Positions 19,321 through 28,557 of a stretch of 64,000 nucleotides of DNA are shown one piece after another; the stretch's first letter is position 1, and every line of letters starts with the position of its first letter. This DNA comes from Haloarchaeobius litoreus (GTDB taxonomy: Archaea; Halobacteriota; Halobacteria; Halobacteriales; Natrialbaceae): the NCBI RefSeq assembly GCF_024495425.1, contig NZ_JANHJR010000003.1, positions 496,001-560,000 on the forward strand, written 5' to 3'. Both the position numbers and the translations under genes were made by a program. Below the pieces are notes generated by a model. That model searched no databases and was not told the origin of the DNA. It worked only from the letters and a program-made list of their open reading frames with translations.

Positions 19321-20295
19321 TCAGAACGACTGCTCGGTCCCGACTCCCTCCTCGGTCGCCGACTCGTACACCGCCGCAGCCGCCGCCACGTCGAGGACTG
19401 CCGTCCCGACGCTCTCGACCACCAGAATCTCCTCGGCGGACTCCCGCCCAGCCTCGCCCTCGAACACCGCCGACAGCGGGATGAGGTCCTCGGCAGAGAG
19501 GTCGGTCGCCAGCAGGTCGCCGATCTCCGCGACCTCCTCGGGCACGTCCGCGAACACGCGAGCGGCGCGGTCGAACACTCCGGGTTCGAGCTCCTGCATC
19601 TCGGCGGTGTACGCGCCGACCGCGATGACGAGCGTGCCAGGCGAGAGCGCGTCGGCGGGGAACACCGGCTCGGTGCTGGTCGTCGCCGTCACGACCACGT
19701 TCGAGTTCTCGACCGCAGCCTCGGCCGAATCGACGGCTTCGGCGGGGATGCCGTGCCCGCGGAGGTCGGCCGCGCAGTCGTGGCGCGAGTCGCTCGGCGA
19801 GTAGATGCTGACCGAGTCGACCGCACAGAGCGCCGCGATGGCGCGGGTCTGCCAGCGCGCCTGCGTGCCCGCGCCGAGCACGCCCACGCGGAGCGGCTCT
19901 GCCGCCGCCAGCTCGCGCGCCGCCAGTCCGCCGATGCAGCCCGTCCGGGCGTTCGTGATGCGCCCGCCGTTCATGAACGAGACGGGTTCGCCGGTCCGCG
20001 CGTCGGCGAGCACGACCTGCGCGTGGATGGTCGGTAGGCCGCGCTCGGCGTTGCCCTCGTGGACGCCCACCAGCTTCGTCGCGAAGTACGGCTCGCCGTG
20101 GACGTACGCCGGCATCGCCAGTCCCATCCCCAGCGGCTCCGGCCCGTCGAGCCCGGTCCCCACGTCGTAGTGCGGGCGGGCCGGCCGTTCGACCTCGCCA
20201 CGGCCCTGCTTCACGAGCGCGTCCTCCACGACGGGCGCGAGCGACGGCAGGTCGACCAGCGTCGCGACCTCGTCGTCCGAGAGTACGAGTACCAT
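19321..20295 (-). CDS. Ornithine cyclodeaminase/mu-crystallin family protein
   Basis: A 324-residue NAD(P)-dependent protein of the OCD/mu-crystallin superfamily. Family members include ornithine cyclodeaminase (ornithine to proline plus ammonia), archaeal alanine dehydrogenase and ketimine reductases. The substrate-side segment FATKLVGVHEGNAERGLPT and the Rossmann motif VGVLGAGTQARWQTRAI are clear. MNGGRITNARTG is a conserved active-site block. The sequence does not decide between alanine dehydrogenase and cyclodeaminase. It lies on the opposite strand next to the amino-acid importer, which is compatible with amino-acid catabolism. Confidence 0.85.
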   Translation of the reverse strand: MVLVLSDDEVATLVDLPSLAPVVEDALVKQGRGEVERPARPHYDVGTGLDGPEPLGMGLAMPAYVHGEPYFATKLVGVHEGNAERGLPTIHAQVVLADARTGEPVSFMNGGRITNARTGCIGGLAARELAAAEPLRVGVLGAGTQARWQTRAIAALCAVDSVSIYSPSDSRHDCAADLRGHGIPAEAVDSAEAAVENSNVVVTATTSTEPVFPADALSPGTLVIAVGAYTAEMQELEPGVFDRAARVFADVPEEVAEIGDLLATDLSAEDLIPLSAVFEGEAGRESAEEILVVESVGTAVLDVAAAAAVYESATEEGVGTEQSF

Positions 20296-20338
20296 GTCGG
20301 GGAGTGACCGGGTGTCGTGTTAACTGTTTCCGGCCGGC

Positions 20339-21052
20339 TCACTTCGCGAGCCGCGCCTCGTAGTACACCTCGTGGTGGTGCTCCACGTCGACCACGGACC
20401 ACGGCGTGCCGACGCAGATGTCCCGCAGCCGGTCCGGCGAGAACAGCAGGAAGTGCAGCGCCCGGCCGAGAATCTGGTCGCCGTCGCGCGGCTCGTACTC
20501 GAAGTGGAAGGTGCGGTGGGCGAACCCGTCACGGGGGTCGGGCCGGTAGCCGAACAGGTCGTCGACCAGTTCCGGGTCGTAGTTGTCCACCTGCGCGGTG
20601 GCCCCGGCATCGGTGACGTGCGCGAGGTCCGAGAGCAGCGACCGCACGCCCGCCGTCGACTGTGCGAGCCCGGCCTGCGTGCCGTTCAGCAGCACCGACC
20701 GGAACCGGTCGCGCTCGAACGGCAGGTCGAACATGTCCGCGACGGCGACGTTCTCGACGCCGCGCTCGCGGGCCGCCTCGATCGCGCCGGGGCTCACGTC
20801 GACTCCGAGCACCTCGGTACCCCTGTCCTCGAAGAAGCGGACGTGCTGGCCCGCGCCGCAACCGAGGTCGAGCACCGGGCCGTCGAGTTCGGCCAGTCGC
20901 GCGCGCTGTGTATCATCCCACTCCTCGTACCTGCCGAAGTAGTTCTCCGCGATGTGGCCGTCCATCCGGTCCTCGCCGTCGACGTACCGACAGTCGCCGA
21001 GCTCGCCGCGCTGGAAGTCCCGCATCGCCGTGCCGAGTGCATCTGCCACCAT
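20339..21052 (-). CDS. Class I SAM-dependent methyltransferase
   Basis: 237 residues. The SAM-binding motif I is VLDLGCGAGQHVRFFEDRG, with the acidic motif II in VLGVDVSPGAIEAA and a motif III-like VAVADMFDLPFERDRF. There is no transmembrane segment and the substrate is not recognisable. The ATG at 21052 has CTTATTAC about 29 bp before it, so it is probably transcribed alone and leaderless. The C-terminal half (GYRPDPRDGFAHRTFHFEYEPRD cut into short motifs) suggests a small-molecule enzyme of the Methyltransf_11/25 type. Confidence 0.85.
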   Translation of the reverse strand: MVADALGTAMRDFQRGELGDCRYVDGEDRMDGHIAENYFGRYEEWDDTQRARLAELDGPVLDLGCGAGQHVRFFEDRGTEVLGVDVSPGAIEAARERGVENVAVADMFDLPFERDRFRSVLLNGTQAGLAQSTAGVRSLLSDLAHVTDAGATAQVDNYDPELVDDLFGYRPDPRDGFAHRTFHFEYEPRDGDQILGRALHFLLFSPDRLRDICVGTPWSVVDVEHHHEVYYEARLAK

Positions 21053-21076
21053 ACACGTGAGCTAACACACCGCAAT

Positions 21077-21086
21077 TGTAATAAGA
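21077..21086 (-). promoter_or_regulatory. TATA box of the methyltransferase gene
   Basis: Minus-strand CTTATTAC within AT-rich sequence, centred about 29 bp before the ATG at 21052. Downstream, 21087-21262 holds no convincing gene. Confidence 0.55.
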
Positions 21087-21262
21087 TTGTAACGAAAGGT
21101 GGTACCAATCCACAGTTGTGAACGGCTAGCGTCCACCCCAAGCGAGAGTCACGCTGGGAGATCACGTATCGACACCGGCGACGGGCCGACGCTGTCCGTT
21201 GAAATCGTCCCGACGGTACCCAGGTGGAACGTACTACGACGACTGAAAACCCGAACGCTCGA

Positions 21263-22666
21263 CTACCCGAACGGCCCGCCGCCACCGCCCATCCCGCCCA
21301 TGCCGCCACCGCCGCCGCCCTGCTGTTGCATCTTCTTCATCATGCGCTGCATGTCGCCGTCCATGCCGCCCTGGAACTGCTTCAGGGTCTGCTCCATCAT
21401 CTTGTGCTGCTGGAGCAGCTCGCGGATCTTCTCCTCGGGCTGGCCGGAGCCGCGGGCGATGCGTTCGACCTGCGACTGGCCGACCGAGCGCGGGTTCTCC
21501 ATCTCGTCGTCGGTCATCGAGTCCATGATGACCTCGAAGCTGCGCATGCGCTCCTGGGTGACGTCCATCGCGTCGTCGGGTAGCTGGTCCTTCAGCCCGC
21601 CGCCGCCGAAGCCCGGGATCATGTCCATCACCTGGTCGAGCGGGCCCATGCGGTTCATCGCGTCCATCTGCTTCTTCATGTCCTTCAGCGTGAACTGGCC
21701 CTGGAGCATGTCCTCGGGGTCCCAGTCCTCCTCTTCCTCCTGGGTCTCCTCCATCGCGCGCTCGACCCGCTCGACGAGCGAGCCCAGGTCGCCCATGCCG
21801 AGCAGGCGGGAGATGAACCCCTCCGGCTCGAAGCGCTCGATGTCCTGGACCTCCTCGCCGGTGCCGAGGAAGGCGATGGAGGAGTCCGTCTCGTTGACGG
21901 CGGTCAGCGCACCGCCACCCTTCGCGGTCCCGTCGAGCTTCGTGATGACGACGCCGCCGATGCCGACGGACTCGTCGAACTGCTGGGCCTGCTCCTTCGC
22001 GCCCTGGCCGATTGCCGCGTCGAGCACCAGCAGCGAGACGTCCGGGTCGACGACGCGCTCGATCTCCTCGATCTCGTCGATGAGGTCGTCCTCCAGCGCG
22101 TGGCGACCGGCCGTGTCGACGATGTGGACGTCGGCGTCCTCGGTCGCCTCCAGCCCCTTCCGGGCGATGTCGACCGGGTCGTCGTTGTCGGGGTCGCCGT
22201 AGAACTCGACCTCGGCGCGCTCGGCCATCTGCTTGGCCTGGTCGTACGCACCCGGGCGGAACGTGTCCGTCTGGATGACCGCCGGGCGGAGGCCCTTCTT
22301 CGAGAACCACCACGCCATCTTCGCCGCGGAGGTCGTCTTCCCCGACCCCTGCAGGCCGGCGAGCATGATGGTCTGCTCCTCCAGCGGGAGCTCCGTCGAG
22401 TCCCCGATGAGGTCGACCAGCTCCTCGTAGACGATGCGGAGGACGAAGTCACGCGCCGGTGTGCCCGACGGCGGCTCCTCCTCCAGCGCGCGCTGTTTGA
22501 TGTTGTCCGACAGTTCCATCACGAGGGAGACGTCCACGTCCGCCTGCAGCAGCGACCGCTGGATCTCCTTGACGACCTCCTCGACGTCCTCCTCGGAGAT
22601 GCGCGACTTCCCGCGGAGTTTGTCGAGGGTGCCTCGGAGAGAGCTCCCCAAGTCGTCGAGTACCAT
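21263..22666 (-). CDS. srp54: Signal recognition particle protein SRP54 (Ffh)
   Basis: 467 residues. SRP54 binds SRP RNA and signal sequences on nascent chains and, with FtsY, targets ribosomes to the membrane. The N domain is followed by the G domain with [20 protein letters not shown] and [10 protein letters not shown]. The M domain is Met-rich ([42 protein letters not shown] with the RNA-binding SGQP loop). The tail is Met/Gly-rich ([20 protein letters not shown]). It lies 265 bp downstream of ftsY and has its own TATA-like GCCTTTAGG about 28 bp before the ATG. Confidence 0.97.
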   Translation of the reverse strand: MVLDDLGSSLRGTLDKLRGKSRISEEDVEEVVKEIQRSLLQADVDVSLVMELSDNIKQRALEEEPPSGTPARDFVLRIVYEELVDLIGDSTELPLEEQTIMLAGLQGSGKTTSAAKMAWWFSKKGLRPAVIQTDTFRPGAYDQAKQMAERAEVEFYGDPDNDDPVDIARKGLEATEDADVHIVDTAGRHALEDDLIDEIEEIERVVDPDVSLLVLDAAIGQGAKEQAQQFDESVGIGGVVITKLDGTAKGGGALTAVNETDSSIAFLGTGEEVQDIERFEPEGFISRLLGMGDLGSLVERVERAMEETQEEEEDWDPEDMLQGQFTLKDMKKQMDAMNRMGPLDQVMDMIPGFGGGGLKDQLPDDAMDVTQERMRSFEVIMDSMTDDEMENPRSVGQSQVERIARGSGQPEEKIRELLQQHKMMEQTLKQFQGGMDGDMQRMMKKMQQQGGGGGGMGGMGGGGGPFG

Positions 22667-22931
22667 TATTGGATACCCGTACGTGGCTCCCGCCTAAAGG
22701 CCTTTTCTCGTCGACTCCGGAAGGACGACCCCGTCCGTGCGGCCACGAATCGCAACCAACCCCTCGATTTGACTACCGAAACTGGCTTCTGGGACCGCTT
22801 TTAACCCCGGTCGTCGTACCGTCGTGTGCAGCCTGTCGCCAGCTGTCATCCCACCCCACTTCCATCATCCCGATGGCATCCTGGCGATACATCTCTCTTT
22901 CGCGCGAGCCGACCGCAGAAACGGGGAGTCG

Positions 22932-24083
22932 CTACTCGTCGTCGCCGAGCAGCCGCGCCACGACGACCTCCGGGTCGAACCGTTCGAGGTGGTCGTAGCC
23001 CTGCCCGACCCCGAGGAACAGGATGGGCTTGCCCGTGACGTGGGCGACCGAGATGGCCGCGCCGCCGTTGGAGTCGGCGTCTGCTTTCGTCAGGATGGAG
23101 CCGTCGATGCTGACGGCCTCGTCGAACTGCTCGGCGCGGCGGACCGCGTCCTGCCCGGCGACGGCCTCGTCGACGAACAGCGTCATGTCGGGGCCGACGA
23201 CCCGCCCGATCTTCTCGAGCTGGTCCATCAACCCCTCGTTCGTGTGCAGCCGACCCGCCGTGTCGCCCAGCACCACGTCCACGTCGTTCGCCTCGGCGTA
23301 CTCGACGGCGTCGTAGATGACCGCCGCCGGGTCACCGCCCTGCTGGTGCGAGATGAGCTTCCGGTCGAGCGCCGCCGCGTGCTCGCCGATCTGCTCGTTC
23401 GCGCCGGCACGGTAGGTGTCCCCGTTCGCGAGCACCGACGAGTAGCCCCGTTCCGCGAGGTAGCGGGACATCTTCGCGATGCTCGTCGTCTTCCCGACGC
23501 CGTTGACGCCGGTGAAGATGATGACCAGCGGTTTGTCCGCATCCGCGATGCGCTGGTCGAAGTCGAACTGGCCGACCGAGATGACGTCCAGGAGCGCCTC
23601 GCGCAGCGCGTCCTCGACGATGCTCCCGGTCGACTCGGTGAACTTCCGGCGCTCGCCGACGAGCTCCTCCTCGACGCGGTCGAGGATCTCCTCGGCGACG
23701 CTCATCTCGACGTCGGACTCGAGCAGCGCCATCTTGAGGTCCCAGAGCGGCTCCTCCAGGTCCTCCTCCTCGATGACGAACTTGCCCGTCGCCGCGGCCT
23801 TCACCTTCGCGCCGAGGCCCGTGGACGTCTCGCCCGCTTCGGGCTCGGCGGCCTCGTCGCCCGACGTGTCCGCAGCCTCGGGGTCGACGGCCTCGTCGCC
23901 CGACGTGTCCACTGCCTCGGGCTCGGCGGCGTCGGCCTCTCCGACCGGCTCCGCCGCCGCGGCCTCCGCAGTCTCGCCCTCGGGAGCCTCGGTCGCGGCC
24001 TCCTCCTCGGCGGCCTTCTCCTCGGCGGTCTCCTCGACGTCCTCGCGGAAACTGCCGAGCTTCTCCTTCAGGCTGTCGAACAT
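22932..24083 (-). CDS. ftsY: Signal recognition particle receptor FtsY
   Basis: 383 residues. FtsY is the membrane-associated GTPase that receives the SRP-ribosome complex. An acidic N-terminal A domain (~1-110) contains two copies of a 13-residue unit around TSGDEAVDPEA. The NG domain follows with GVNGVGKTTSIAKM (G1), DTAGR (G3) and TKADADSNGGAA (G4/G5 region), ending in GQGYDHLERFDPE. It starts 3 bp after pfdA and is the last gene of the tightly spaced translation cluster. Confidence 0.97.
   Translation of the reverse strand: MFDSLKEKLGSFREDVEETAEEKAAEEEAATEAPEGETAEAAAAEPVGEADAAEPEAVDTSGDEAVDPEAADTSGDEAAEPEAGETSTGLGAKVKAAATGKFVIEEEDLEEPLWDLKMALLESDVEMSVAEEILDRVEEELVGERRKFTESTGSIVEDALREALLDVISVGQFDFDQRIADADKPLVIIFTGVNGVGKTTSIAKMSRYLAERGYSSVLANGDTYRAGANEQIGEHAAALDRKLISHQQGGDPAAVIYDAVEYAEANDVDVVLGDTAGRLHTNEGLMDQLEKIGRVVGPDMTLFVDEAVAGQDAVRRAEQFDEAVSIDGSILTKADADSNGGAAISVAHVTGKPILFLGVGQGYDHLERFDPEVVVARLLGDDE
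23850..23910. repeat. Direct repeat inside ftsY acidic domain
   Basis: A 22-bp unit occurs identically at 23850-23871 and 23889-23910, a 39-bp (13-codon) period. It encodes TSGDEA-type segments in the acidic N-terminal domain, so the repeat is a protein-coding duplication. Confidence 0.7.
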
Positions 24084-24086
24084 CGC

Positions 24087-24548
24087 TTACTCGTCGTCGG
24101 CCTCTTCCTGCTGCTGGGCCTGCTGCATCTGCTGCTGGAGCTGCTGCTGCTGGGCCTGCTGGGCCTGCTGCTGGAGCTGCTCGTTCTCGCTCTCCAGCTC
24201 CGCGATCTCGCCCTGCACGTCCTCGATGCGGTCGTCGACGGTGTCCTTCTTCGCCTCGAGGGTGTCGATAGCGCCGTCCTGGTCGCGCTCCGCCGCGTAG
24301 CCGCCGCCGAGGCCGACGACGATCTCGTCGATGTCCTCGACCGTCGCGCGGATGTACGCGTCGCCGCCGAGCGGCACCTGCACGACCGAGTCCGTCTCGA
24401 GCGTCTCCAGCGCCTCGATGGCCTCGTTCATCTCCGTCTTCTCGTCGCGAAGGCCCTCGACCTCGCCCTCGAGCTCCTCGATCTCCTGCTGGATGGCCTG
24501 CATCTCCTGCTGGAGCTGCTGCATCTGACCGCCGCCACCGCCCATCAT
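24087..24548 (-). CDS. pfdA: Prefoldin subunit alpha
   Basis: 153 residues, family length. Prefoldin is a hexameric alpha2beta4 chaperone that delivers unfolded proteins to the thermosome. The shape is a long N-terminal coiled coil (QQLQQEMQAIQQEIEELEGE), a central beta hairpin (VQVPLGGDAYIRATVED, IVVGLGGGYAAERD) and a second coiled coil rich in Gln. The ATG overlaps the L18a stop (ATGA). The pfdA-ftsY order is the conserved archaeal arrangement. Confidence 0.96.
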   Translation of the reverse strand: MMGGGGGQMQQLQQEMQAIQQEIEELEGEVEGLRDEKTEMNEAIEALETLETDSVVQVPLGGDAYIRATVEDIDEIVVGLGGGYAAERDQDGAIDTLEAKKDTVDDRIEDVQGEIAELESENEQLQQQAQQAQQQQLQQQMQQAQQQEEADDE

Positions 24549-24721
24549 TGTGCCTCGACCTCCGTGACGTCCATCTGCGCACGCTTCAGGTTGTGCTGGC
24601 TGCCGAACGTCGCGAACGTGCGCTCACGCGCGACGTTCTCGTTCGGGGCCTCGACTGTCGTCTCGAAGGGGCGGTCCCCCTCGCGTGCCTGAAACGTCCC
24701 GCGAACAGTAAACTGACTCAT
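24545..24721 (-). CDS. rplX: Ribosomal protein L18a/L20a (LX)
   Basis: A 58-residue protein, MSQFTVRGTFQAREGDRPFE at the N-terminus, matching archaeal LX (eL20), a single-domain version of eukaryotic eL20. The ATG at 24721 is the only sensible start. It overlaps pfdA by 4 bp. The 263 bp upstream to aIF6 is not coding-looking, so this gene may have a promoter of its own although no strong TATA is visible. Confidence 0.93.
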   Translation of the reverse strand: MSQFTVRGTFQAREGDRPFETTVEAPNENVARERTFATFGSQHNLKRAQMDVTEVEAQ

Positions 24722-24984
24722 GGACGCTACTCGGTCGGGCAGATGGAAGAATGTTCCCTTCTGTCCGTGCGCGTGTCGATTCGAGGTGGTGTTCCGGAAT
24801 CCCTCCGCAGGTGAGTTCGACGGGGACGTGTCCGACTCGAAAGCCCCGCCACTCGTGGGAACCGCTGGTCCCGACAACAACCAGACAGTCCCGCCCCGCG
24901 CAGCACCCTCGCCAGCGCGCGCCGGCGGTCGAACACACTACTCGTCAACAACCAGTCGAAAATCGACAGCAGAAACGCCGGAGC

Positions 24985-25650
24985 TCAGTCCACGAGGCCG
25001 AGCGCGTCCTCGATGCGGCCGAGCTCGGGGCCGGTGGTGTCCTCGCCGGCGACGTAGCCGTGGTCGTTGACGACGAGGCCGGAGCCGACGAGCGGTGCGC
25101 CGTAGTTGACGGTGCCGACGTCGGCCGGGACGCCGAGCAGGTCCTCGAGCGCGTCGAGCTCCTCGTCGGTCGACTTGGGGTGACAGAGCACGCCCTTGTT
25201 CGTCGCGACGGCGGCGGTGCCGACGGTACGGACGCCAGCGAGGTCGCCGCGCTCGACGGGCACGTCGAGGGTGTCCTCGACGACGGCGACGGCCTCGTCC
25301 GAGAGGTTCGGGTGGACGTACGCGCCGGTGTCGTTGGCGAGGACGATGTTCCCGGCGGCGTTGTGCCGGCCGGGGAGCTCGCCGAGCGTGCCGTCGATGG
25401 CGTCCTCGAGACGCTCGCGCTCGTTGTCGCGGATGCGGCTGGTGACGACCAGGCCGTTGGAGTTACCGACGGCTAGAGCGCCGACGGTGGAGGAGCCGGC
25501 GACGTTCGTGGGGATGGCCGGCACCGCGAGCTCGTCGGCGAGCTGGTCCACGAGGGACTCGTCGAGGTCGGGGCGACACAGCAGACAGGTGTCGGTGGCC
25601 CGCGCGAACACGCCGACGTAGGGAGACCCGGCGAACGCGGTCCGTAGCAC
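24985..25650 (-). CDS. eif6: Translation initiation factor 6 (aIF6)
   Basis: 221 residues, full length. aIF6 binds the large ribosomal subunit and prevents premature subunit joining. The pentein-fold repeats are visible ([75 protein letters not shown]). The start is a GTG at 25650, 7 bp after the L31e stop. It is downstream of L39e-L31e in the conserved archaeal operon. Confidence 0.96.
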   Translation of the reverse strand: MLRTAFAGSPYVGVFARATDTCLLCRPDLDESLVDQLADELAVPAIPTNVAGSSTVGALAVGNSNGLVVTSRIRDNERERLEDAIDGTLGELPGRHNAAGNIVLANDTGAYVHPNLSDEAVAVVEDTLDVPVERGDLAGVRTVGTAAVATNKGVLCHPKSTDEELDALEDLLGVPADVGTVNYGAPLVGSGLVVNDHGYVAGEDTTGPELGRIEDALGLVD

Positions 25651-25657
25651 GGCTGCG

Positions 25658-25936
25658 TTACTCCGCGTGTTCGGCTTCCACGATCGACTCGCCGTCCTCG
25701 TCGAAGCGGGCGGCGCGAACGCGGAGCTTGCTCGGGGGCTTCTTCCGACCGCGCGACCAGACCGCCTCGTTGATGGAGGGGTCGAGGCGCACGGCGTCGC
25801 CGTCGACGCTGAAGTGCTGTGCGAGGTGGTCCCGGATGAGGGACATCGCCTTGTCGGCGCGCTTGTGCTTCGCCTCCGCGTTCACGTCGCGGAGCGGCAC
25901 GGTGATGACGCGCTCCTCGAAGTCGTTCGCGCTCAT
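25658..25936 (-). CDS. rpl31e: Ribosomal protein L31e
   Basis: A 92-residue large-subunit protein; [18 protein letters not shown] and [18 protein letters not shown] are L31e hallmarks. The C-terminus is acidic, as in halophiles. It overlaps the L39e stop by one base (TAATG). Confidence 0.96.
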   Translation of the reverse strand: MSANDFEERVITVPLRDVNAEAKHKRADKAMSLIRDHLAQHFSVDGDAVRLDPSINEAVWSRGRKKPPSKLRVRAARFDEDGESIVEAEHAE

Positions 25937-26088
25937 TATTCGTCGGTGTCGTTACGCCGCCAGTTCCGGCGCTTGTAGTTGCGCTGGGTCTCCATGTCGG
26001 TCTTCAGCATGACCCATGCGGGCACCCGGCTGTTCTGTCGCTCGAGCTTGGCGAGGCGCTTTTTCTTCGCCTTCGACTTCTTACCCAT
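25936..26088 (-). CDS. rpl39e: Ribosomal protein L39e
   Basis: A 50-residue, very basic protein, [20 protein letters not shown] with the family RRNWRR end. It lines the ribosomal exit tunnel. It is the first gene of the cluster; CTATAAACG lies about 29 bp before its ATG. Confidence 0.96.
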   Translation of the reverse strand: MGKKSKAKKKRLAKLERQNSRVPAWVMLKTDMETQRNYKRRNWRRNDTDE

Positions 26089-26112
26089 AGTGCCCGCAGA
26101 TACCCCGCCCGC

Positions 26113-26121
26113 GTTTATAGT
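26113..26121 (-). promoter_or_regulatory. TATA box of the L39e-L31e-aIF6 operon
   Basis: Minus-strand CTATAAACG, centred about 29 bp before the L39e ATG at 26088. Confidence 0.7.
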
Positions 26122-26236
26122 GTTGTTCTTTTCGAGCCGACACGGCGGGCCGGACTGGCGTTGCGCGTACACCAGTTCCACAGTTGCCACGTTGCCGAAG
26201 GGGTTTGACCGTCGCGCGCGTACACACAGATTGGCT

Positions 26237-26863
26237 ATGAACGAACGGGACACCATGACGGATTCGCACGACGGGTGGACACGCACACGTCGTCGATTCC
26301 TGCGAGGTGCCGGGACGGCCGCGTTCGCCAGCGCGGCGGGGCTTGGCCTGGCGACCGCCCCGTCGGCAGCGCAGTCGTTACTCAGCCGGCAGATGGTGTT
26401 CGAGGAGATTCCGGAGGAGCTCGTTACCGCCGGCCACTACGTCGTCATCACGGACCAGTTGGACGACGACGAGGCCAGTCTCGACCCGTCAATGGTCGAT
26501 AACTGCGACATCGCGGCGTTCGGCCCCGAGGAAACCCGAACCTATGAGGCTCTCATCGTCAACCGACTGGCACAGGACCCCACCGACTACGAGCGCGAGA
26601 TACTGACCAACGCACGGGAGCCGCCCGTCCAGGTCGGCTCGGTGTTCATCATCAGCACCATCGAGCCGTGCTCGGGTGGGTACGTCACCGTCGACGCGGA
26701 GGCCATCTCCGAGTCGTCCGTCCCGCTCGGGACCGAGACGCCTACCGGTGGGTCAGGCGACGCGGGCGGCGGCCCCATCCCGGGCTTCCGGGCGACCGGC
26801 GCGGTCGCCGCACTCGCCGGGCTGGTCGGGCTCGGTCGACTGTACGGCGGGTCGGAGGACTAG
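26237..26863 (+). CDS. Tat-exported protein with possible PGF-CTERM anchor
   Basis: 208 residues. The Tat signal [20 protein letters not shown] is followed by an alanine-rich h-region and likely cleavage near PSAAQS. The ~110-residue core ([21 protein letters not shown]...) is unlike families I recognise. The C-terminus has a Gly-rich linker, then [20 protein letters not shown], resembling the PGF-CTERM signal recognised by archaeosortase A, though the terminal basic cluster is a single Arg and the tail GGSED is unusual. ATG 26237 or 26255 could be the start. Its stop overlaps that of the convergent thpR gene in a CTAG. Confidence 0.75.
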   Translation: MNERDTMTDSHDGWTRTRRRFLRGAGTAAFASAAGLGLATAPSAAQSLLSRQMVFEEIPEELVTAGHYVVITDQLDDDEASLDPSMVDNCDIAAFGPEETRTYEALIVNRLAQDPTDYEREILTNAREPPVQVGSVFIISTIEPCSGGYVTVDAEAISESSVPLGTETPTGGSGDAGGGPIPGFRATGAVAALAGLVGLGRLYGGSED

Positions 26864-27414
26864 AGCGAGAACTTCGCGACGGTCTCGTACTCCGGGCCGT
26901 CGTCGGTCAGCGTGCTCTCGGTCAGCCTGACCTCGTCGACCTGCATCGAGCCGGCCGACGGGTCGGTCTCGCGGACCAGCTCCTGCACGCGCTCCTTGCC
27001 GCCCGCGTGACGCATCCGCCCGAGGGTGACGTGCGGTGTGAACGCGTTGTCCTCGGGCGAGAAGCCGATGGCCGTCGTCTCGGCCTCGATGCCCTCGTGG
27101 AGCGCGACGAGTTCGTCCGTCCCGTCGCTGACCCCGAGCCAGACGACGTTGATGTAGTCGAGCGAGGGGAACACGCCGAGACCGCCGAACGTCGCCTCGA
27201 ACGGCTCGACCTCGGCGCGATCGACGCCAGCGGCGACGGCGTCCTCGACCCGTCCGAGGCGCGCCTCGCTCACCTCGCCGAGGAACTTGAGCGTGACGTG
27301 GACGTGCTCGGGGTCAGTCGGGTCCAGCCCGCTGGTGTCCGCGAACCGCTCCTGTACCGACGCCACGTCGTCGGCGAGGTCCGGCGGGAGATCGACACTG
27401 ACGAACAGTCGCAT
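26860..27414 (-). CDS. thpR: RNA 2',3'-cyclic phosphodiesterase ThpR
   Basis: A 184-residue protein of the 2H phosphoesterase superfamily. It hydrolyses RNA 2',3'-cyclic phosphates to 2'-phosphates and can ligate tRNA halves in vitro. The two catalytic motifs are HVTLKFLGEV (~40) and HVTLGRMRH (~130). It starts MRLFVSVDLPPDLADDV, the classic N-terminus. A minus-strand ATAGTTTC lies about 30 bp before the ATG. A second, more distant 2H protein is encoded at 49020. Confidence 0.93.
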   Translation of the reverse strand: MRLFVSVDLPPDLADDVASVQERFADTSGLDPTDPEHVHVTLKFLGEVSEARLGRVEDAVAAGVDRAEVEPFEATFGGLGVFPSLDYINVVWLGVSDGTDELVALHEGIEAETTAIGFSPEDNAFTPHVTLGRMRHAGGKERVQELVRETDPSAGSMQVDEVRLTESTLTDDGPEYETVAKFSL

Positions 27415-27535
27415 GGCCCACCAGATGCCCGACTGCGACTTGAAACTATCCTCCGTTCAATCGCAAGCAGTGACCGGGTTCTCACCCGGTCTGCACGTCG
27501 CAACCCTTACCCGTCCGGACCGCCAACCGCGGTGT

Positions 27536-28267
27536 ATGACCGACGAGGAGCGAAAACACGAGTTCTCCGAGGGTCAGGGCTTCTCCGACCCGTACGAGGG
27601 CTTCGACCTCGACCCCCCCGAGCTGGGCGTCGACCCGAGCAAGGTCGACCCCGTCGACTCCCGCGTCGTCACCGACGTGCTCGACCGGGAGAACCTCGAC
27701 AGCGGCAACGTCGACGCCGACGCGCTCATCGACGTCGGCCTGAACTACATGGGCATCAACCGCCACGAGCAGGCCGCCGACGCGTTCGAGCGCGCCGCCC
27801 GCTTCGCCGACGACGAACTCGTCGAGCAGGAGGCCTGGGTGAACAAGGGCGTCGCCCACGCCGAGATGGAGGAGTGGGACGCCGCCATCGGCGCGTACCG
27901 CGAGGCGCTGCACATCGACGACGACTCCGAGCACGCCGCCTCCGCCGAGACGAACCTCGCCTACGCGCTCTGGGAGTCCGGCGACGTCTCCCAGGCGCTC
28001 GAACACGCCGAGCGTGCCGTCGAGCTCGACTCGCGGTTCGCACAGGCGTGGTACAACCGCGGCTTCTTCCTGCTCGAACGCGGGCTGGCCGAGGACGCGC
28101 TGAACTGCCTCGACAACGCCATCCGGCTCGACATGCGTAACGCCGACGTACTCGAGGAGAAGGCCCGCGCGCTGGAGGAGCTCGACAGACATCAGGAGGC
28201 CGAGGAGGTCGCCGAGGAGGCGGAAGCCATCCGTCGCCAGCAGGAGCGGGAGCTCGTCGACGGATGA
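27536..28267 (+). CDS. TPR-repeat protein
   Basis: 243 residues. After an acidic, proline-containing N-terminus (~1-60) come four or more tetratricopeptide repeats, for example ALIDVGLNYMGINRHEQAADAFERA, AWVNKGVAHAEMEEWDAAIGAYREAL and AWYNRGFFLLERGLAEDALNCL. The helices end in a coiled segment EAEEVAEEAEAIRRQQER. TPRs are protein-interaction scaffolds; no partner is evident. The gene overlaps the DUF424 gene by 4 bp (ATGA), and conserved coupling with DUF424 would be informative. It has no signal peptide. Confidence 0.9.
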   Translation: MTDEERKHEFSEGQGFSDPYEGFDLDPPELGVDPSKVDPVDSRVVTDVLDRENLDSGNVDADALIDVGLNYMGINRHEQAADAFERAARFADDELVEQEAWVNKGVAHAEMEEWDAAIGAYREALHIDDDSEHAASAETNLAYALWESGDVSQALEHAERAVELDSRFAQAWYNRGFFLLERGLAEDALNCLDNAIRLDMRNADVLEEKARALEELDRHQEAEEVAEEAEAIRRQQERELVDG

Positions 28268-28557
28268 TACTCAACGAACGACACACCGAGGAGGGACTGC
28301 TCGTCTCCGTCTGCGACCCGGACGTGCTGGGCGAGACGTTCGAGGACGGCGACCTCTCGCTGACCGTCACCGAGGAGTTCTACGCGGGCGACGAGGTCGA
28401 CGAGGACGCCGTCGTCGACAGCTTGCGCCGGGCCAGCGTCGCCAACATCGTCGGCGAGCGAGCGGTCACCGTCGCCATCGACGCCGGCATCGTCGAGGAG
28501 GCGAACGTGCTGGCCATCGAGGACACGCTCCACGCGCAGCTGCTCCGGCTCGGGTAG
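28264..28557 (+). CDS. DUF424 family protein
   Basis: A 97-residue archaeal DUF424 protein of unknown function. LVSVCDPDVLGETFEDGDLSLTV and the later VGERAVTVAIDAG are typical of the family. It begins in the stop codon of the TPR gene, so the two are co-translated. Confidence 0.85.
   Translation: MILNERHTEEGLLVSVCDPDVLGETFEDGDLSLTVTEEFYAGDEVDEDAVVDSLRRASVANIVGERAVTVAIDAGIVEEANVLAIEDTLHAQLLRLG

Noticed and set aside
22824-24692. 622-codon open frame on the plus strand opposite ftsY and pfdA
   Set aside because: Complementary-strand artefact of high third-position GC; the minus-strand genes are certain.
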